Assembly: GCA_023374025.1 (NCBI GenBank)
Contig: SIJG01000076.1
Location: 535,249 to 599,248 of the forward strand
Origin: Heterodera schachtii
Taxonomy: Eukaryota; Nematoda; Chromadorea; Rhabditida; Heteroderidae
Direction: 5' to 3'
DNA length: 64,000 nucleotides
Shown: positions 59,408 to 64,000 of the stretch, piece after piece
How the letters are laid out: every line of letters starts with the position of its first letter
Position numbering within the stretch: the stretch's first letter is position 1
Program-made: the position numbers and the translations under genes
Notes under the pieces: model-generated
What the model saw: the letters and a program-made list of their open reading frames with translations, nothing else
The model's database searches: none
Told to the model about the DNA's origin: nothing

Positions 59408-60023
59408 CTAAAATTTTAAAAATTTATTGCTTCATAAATTTAAATATTTTAAAATGTGTGTGTAAAAATATATTTTTTTTAAATCAATGGTCGAACGATA
59501 TTCATTAGGATGCGGTTTTTCATTTAAAACTTTTTTTTGTGGTTTTTCGGTAGGAATTCTAAAACCCAGAAAATTTTCATTTTAATGATTATTAGCAAAA
59601 AAGAATAAAATAAATTTATCTAATAAACTTAAGTTTGAAAATCTTTAAAATGCTTAACGAAATTTCAAAATTTTCGTGCGTTTTTGGTGGCCGCAAAAAT
59701 TCGGCACAAAAAAATGCCTGAATGCTGCAGTCATTCGTAGGCACCAGCAGATGGGATGGTTACACAGGCCAAAAAAATAGCCGGGAAATAATGCAAAATT
59801 CCGGCGCCAAAAACTGCCTGAATGCTGCCATCTCATACCATTGCTGCTTATTCCAAAAGTTTTCGACACTTTAAACTGAGACCTAGAAACCCGAGACTTT
59901 TCAAAAAAATTTCACACTCACTTAAAACCAAATCACATCATATGTATACAATAAATAAATTTAAAAAAAACAACTATTTTTTGGAGGTTTTCCTGTAATG
60001 ACCAGAAGGCACGGAATTCGGGT

Positions 60024-61051
60024 TTAAGACTCCCGGTTTCCGTCATTTTTGGTCGGAATTTCGACTTTCGAAAAATTTTGGTGCCATGCTTTGTCCAGAC
60101 TCGACACCAATTCCTCCCGAAAATTACGAAATGGGCAGCACCCGCTTGAATGTTTTTGGCTCACCGCGTCGCCCATTCCGTAATTGGGCAAGTACAACAC
60201 ACTGTCATACAATTGTGCGGCATCATCTACTGCTTTTGTTGATGATGTCGAAGCTGCTCCGGTGAATGATCGCAATGATAATGGCCATCCTTTGGCCATT
60301 TGCCAAAAGTTTTTTTCCGAACTTTTTTCTAATTTGTCTCTTTCCATTGCTTTTTCTTCCAATTTTTTGAACATTTTTTCCATTAATTTGTCAAATTTTG
60401 CCCGTGCCGATGACTCATCACTTTTTGAATTTTGGCCAAACTTTTCCTTATAATAATCCAAGGTTTCCCATTCATTTTCAAGTTGAATTGTTTCGGCCAA
60501 TGTCGAATCATTTCTTTCAATTAATTTCAATTCATAAAGACAAAATTTCGAAAATTTTGCCATTAATTCCAATGCTGACATTAATGACATAAGAATTGAT
60601 ATTCGAAATCCAATTGTTTGCTTGAAAATTGGCTTCATTATGTCCTGATCGGAATAAACATTGAACAAAAATTCATAAACAATACACAAATAACTTCGAA
60701 ACAGTTGACATTCCTCCGGGGTAACAAATTCTTCAAACTCTTTCCTAATATTGGCACAATGCCAATTCTTTCGCATGTAAAACAAAATGCCAAGATGAGT
60801 ACCATAAATTTGTGCCAACAGTTCTTTGCTTTGGTCATTAGTGACCTCTTTTCCGGCGCAAAATTTGTCAAAATTGGCAGGCCCTTTCACGAAGGCAAGA
60901 AATGCCTCATCGTCAAGCTGAAATTAATTCTCAATTAAAAAAAAATCTCGGCCAAATCGGTCGCTATTAAACTTACCTCAAATGAGTTACCAATTGAAAA
61001 AAGGGAGAAATAAATAATTAAAGGAAGAATTTTTATTATAAAAAAATTCAT
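60024..61051 (-). CDS. Signal-peptide protein of an unrecognised family, intact
   Basis: Exon 1 (61051-60977, 25 codons) is a signal peptide: MNFFIIKILPLIIYFSLF, then SIGNSFE, closed by a perfect donor GAG|GTAAGT. Exon 2 (60917-60024) joins in frame for 322 residues. N-terminal block: LDDEAFLAFVK (26-36), GTHLGILFYMRKNWHC (64-79), EECQLFRSYLCIVYEFLFNV. Middle: hydrophobic helix around SILMSLMSALELMAKF. Then an acidic/basic coiled-coil-like region with ARAKFDKLMEKMFKKLEEKA, and a C-terminus with SGCCPF. No transmembrane helix after the signal. I do not recognise the family. Two decayed paralogues lie at 57.7-59.4 and 10.2-12.1 kb. Candidate secreted effector, by signal peptide and copy turnover only. 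Confidence 0.8.
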
Positions 61052-62929
61052 TTCGATGCGTTTGGTTAATTAATTTGTCAATTTTAAATTTATATTTTTG
61101 TATAAAATGAAATTTTATTGATATAAATATTATACATAAAAGCATAAAACTGCGTTTGGCTTGGGCGGATGCTGATTAATTTGTTGGCAATTTTTTGTTG
61201 TTGGCATTACGCAAGCTAAGCCCTGAGATGTTTTTATTCATAGGGATGCATAGGAAAAATCGAAAAATATATACAAAAATTCCGAAATGTGTATGAATTA
61301 TGTACAAAAATGCCCTTTTGTGTAATGAATTCTTTGAGGAAAGCATGAAATAGGCACAAAATGTCACAAAAAATTCCTAATTGTTCTTTGAGAATTTTTA
61401 GTTCAAAAAAATTCTATTATTTTGCCTAAAAACTTTAAATTAATGAACGCAAATTTAAAATTTTCTCCGACAACGCCTATCCCGCAGGGAAGAAATCACA
61501 TTAATGATCTTTTTTGAAATTTTTGCGCTTGATCGATACACTTTCAAGACAAATGGAACCCCGGGATGCATTTACTAAACAAATGCAAATTTCCAAAATA
61601 CTCGCATTTATCCAACCAATTGTGTATACATCTATACAGATAACTCGAGTGTTTAGATATAGTTAGATTCGAGCAGGGCTCGCAAAAAAAAAAAATACCC
61701 TCTCAGAGGTTTGTGAAAAATTTTGCGAACCCTGGGGGTTAGATAAATAGTGGAAAGGTAATACTGTATATATGCGGTGGAAGTCTAACGGAAGGGACAA
61801 CTGGGCGATGGCCAATTGGACGCCTGCCTGATTATTTGAGTATAACTCCTTAAAGTTGTTGTCCAAGTTAGAAAAATTAATTAACATTCGATAGCCCTAT
61901 TGCTCGAGAGTCTCTCCTTAGGATCAGTGTATCGAGAAAATTCTCGGCTTTTTGGTTAACCGTAATTAATTTTAGTCCCGTAATGGTTGAAATTTCCCTG
62001 CAAAAAAAAATAAATTAAATAATTTCTTGAATAATAATTAACTCTTTTTCGGTAATTATAATATTTTTGAAAGTTTTTAAAAGAATAAGAAAAAATTTTT
62101 TGGCTGTTAAGTCGAAAAATTTCCTGCGTTTTTTTTTTTGAGTTTTTTTGGTTCATTTTTTGTCTTCGTTCTTGCGTTTCGCGAAGTTTCGACTCTCGAG
62201 CCTTTAGATAACAATGCTTTAAAAATAGAGCTCAAACAAAATTGGTGCTTAATCCGATCATTTATCGCCAAGGGAACCTCAAGGACAGATAGTACGAATG
62301 TGCTATGTCGTTATTTAAAAAACATTCAATATAATTTATGCAACATGCTCGAAAAACAAGGTTTTTGAGTTCCTCTAGCCATAACTTTTTTGAAAGTTGA
62401 TGAAATTTTTTAAAATTTTGTAGACAAGTAGAGAACACTTAGGGCTATCGAATGTTATCAAGAATTAAAAATTTGGTTGCTTTTGAGTTATGTTATAAAA
62501 AATTTTTCATAAAATCAATTAATGGTTTTTTAAATAACGACTCCGACCCAATAAGAAGTGCGTATTAGGTTATTTCTTGAAGATTTTAGAATCTTAAATA
62601 AAATTTTTCATAGTTCAGATCGTTAATTTTCGTTGATTGTGGCCCACATGCATTATTTTTTGGTATGCATTGGTCCGAAGAAATTTTCATCCAAACAGGG
62701 CCGGTAAAGATCATATTTTTTGGATATGGATTGGCCCGAAAAAAATTTCCATCCTAAAGGGTCGGTCGATTGTTCCTGGTCAAAAAATTGGACCCAAATC
62801 TGCAGAGATAGGGAAAAAATCGTCATTCAAAAATTCGTATCAGGCAAACTTCCCGAACTCAGGTTCTGATTCCTAAAAATACATGGTCTGTCTCTATTCC
62901 TGATTTCTGTCTTTGACATTTTTCAAGCA
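61052..62929. other. AT-rich intergenic DNA
   Basis: Would include the promoter of the 61051 gene; no TATA box placed. A copy of the dispersed 'gggctatcgaatgttatcaag' repeat is at 62440-62465. Open frames here are short and featureless. Confidence 0.4.
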
Positions 62930-63345
62930 CTAAACCTTGCCTAGCTCGATGCGAATGTCATATTCCAGTGGTGCTAAAAACATTACACAGGCGGCACAAA
63001 AAATGTAAAGCACACTGATCATAAAAATGGTGGCACACACAATCAAACAGCCCATGGAGTGCACATTTAGACCAGAAAAACGCATTAGCAGAATGCCAAA
63101 GATGACAACAAAAATGGCCAGAAAAAAGACGCCGACAATTCGCACGGCACGGCCCCGGTTGCGGTCGAGCAAATTTTGTGGGGGGTCCGGGCACAAGCGC
63201 AGGTCCATGGCGGCCCCGAAATGGATGACAATTTGTGAAAAATTTGCGTCCACGAGAAGCTGTATTTCCTCCTCCTCACTATCATTACGCTTTAATCGTC
63301 TTGTTTGATGTACGTTTTGAACAATAGTTGGGACAATTTTTGCTT
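62930..63345 (-). CDS. Last exon of a two-helix membrane protein, unknown
   Basis: The frame begins after an acceptor (ATATTTAG) at 63346 and ends with a stop at 62930: 138 residues. N-part is polar with EEEEIQLLVDANFSQIVIHF and a proline/arginine stretch. Two strong hydrophobic segments follow, IVGVFFLAIFVVIFGILL and LIVCATIFMISVLYIFCAA, with a short loop between, then a charged tail EYDIRIELGKV. Codon-level GC (about 50%) is above the surroundings, which supports real coding. Upstream exons not found. Family not recognised. Confidence 0.55.
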
Positions 63346-64000
63346 CTAAATATTCAAAAAAAGTTTTATATAATTTGTATATTGTGCACCAGGCTTAGCT
63401 ATGAATGTTCAGTTTTTTAGACTTTTTTTTTTGACAGGAATCCGATTTTTTAAGTTTACTTAAAATCTAAAACCATTCCTTTAAAGTTTCAATAATTTTG
63501 TTACTTGGCGGAAAAGTGAGCTAAAAATTCCAATTTCACTGTAATATTACAAAAAAATTACATAAATAGAAGCGAAACTCAAGTTGACATTTTTTGTCAT
63601 TTTTTTCAACCCGAGTTAAACAAATTGTTTTTTAAAGTTTGTCATTTCCCTAATTACGGGATTTTTGGGAGTCTCGAAAAATTTATGTGATTTTGCTCTG
63701 AATTTTCAAAGTTCACACAATGTCTACTTTAAAAACGGTCTGCCCCTTGACTTTTCTCGAGTCGAGACTTGGAACCTTACAAAATTTGCACATGCTATTT
63801 ATGTTTTTACTTCATAAAAATACCTGCGTAAAACTTTTTGATTGCAGCACCGAAATATCCAACAAATTTGCGAAGGTTTGTTATGTTTTCTTTTTTGATA
63901 AATGATGCAAAATTTTGAGTTTTTAGTTGAAATGTTTTGAAAATGGACAGATCAATTACATATTCACTTTTTCCAGTTGTTTTTTGCAAATTTTCTGCTG
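63346..64000. other. Window end, no gene supported
   Basis: AT-rich. Earlier exons of the membrane-protein gene may lie here or beyond the window. The short frames at 63720-63905 (+) and 63807-63989 (-) overlap each other and neither shows a motif. Confidence 0.35.

Overview
The window is eukaryotic, AT-rich DNA with short spliced exons and GT-AG introns. It most likely comes from a plant-parasitic tylenchid nematode of the cyst-nematode type. The evidence is indirect but consistent: BTB-BACK-MATH-MATH proteins in many copies, a SPRY protein carrying the block GDVVGCGVNLATQQIFFTKN typical of the cyst-nematode RanBP/SPRYSEC-like family, a member of an F-box-like family I associate with Globodera/Heterodera, and small signal-peptide proteins. 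Genus cannot be fixed from the sequence.

Layout. 1-4.8 kb holds an apparently intact BTB-BACK-MATH-MATH gene (+), whose first exons lie off the window. 5.3-7.1 kb is a broken tandem copy. 7.1-15.9 kb holds inverted-repeat elements, minisatellites, a decayed member of a putative secreted family (10.2-12.1 kb) and the first exon of a signal-peptide RING-like protein (13.6 kb). 15.9-24.07 kb is one AT-rich satellite array with a 159-bp unit, about 49 copies. 24.8-33.8 kb is an inverted copy of the 1-4.8 kb gene, now decayed. It has been entered by an internally deleted Gypsy-type LTR retrotransposon, a 1.25-kb fold-back Tc1/mariner-like element and an 841-bp GC-rich hAT-like element, each with readable target-site duplications. 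Both copies carry a tRNA-like sequence in the same intron.

34.8-36.8 kb has BTB-MATH fragments around a 1-kb fold-back element. 37.1-38.8 kb is a complete two-exon SPRY gene whose intron holds two nested hAT-like MITEs. 39.6-44.4 kb is a duplicated zone: a 780-bp direct repeat encloses a Lon-like gene fragment and four 448-bp tandem units, each with one Lon-like exon. 44.7-46.6 kb is an F-box-like gene (-). 47-49 kb has BTB-BACK relics. 50.4-51.1 kb is a better preserved Lon-like gene. 51.2-56 kb has two head-to-head decayed BTB-MATH genes. 57.7-61.05 kb holds two members (one intact, one broken) of an unrecognised signal-peptide family also present at 10-12 kb. 62.9-63.3 kb is an exon of an unknown two-helix membrane protein.

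Biologically this is a birth-and-death region. BTB-MATH proteins and F-box proteins are substrate adaptors of cullin ubiquitin ligases, and RING and Lon-like domains also belong to protein turnover. Together with secreted and SPRY genes, the neighbourhood looks like a fast-evolving accessory cluster of ubiquitin-related and candidate effector genes in repeat-rich DNA. That reading is inference. Exon joins were worked out by hand from splice signals, reading frame and comparison between copies.
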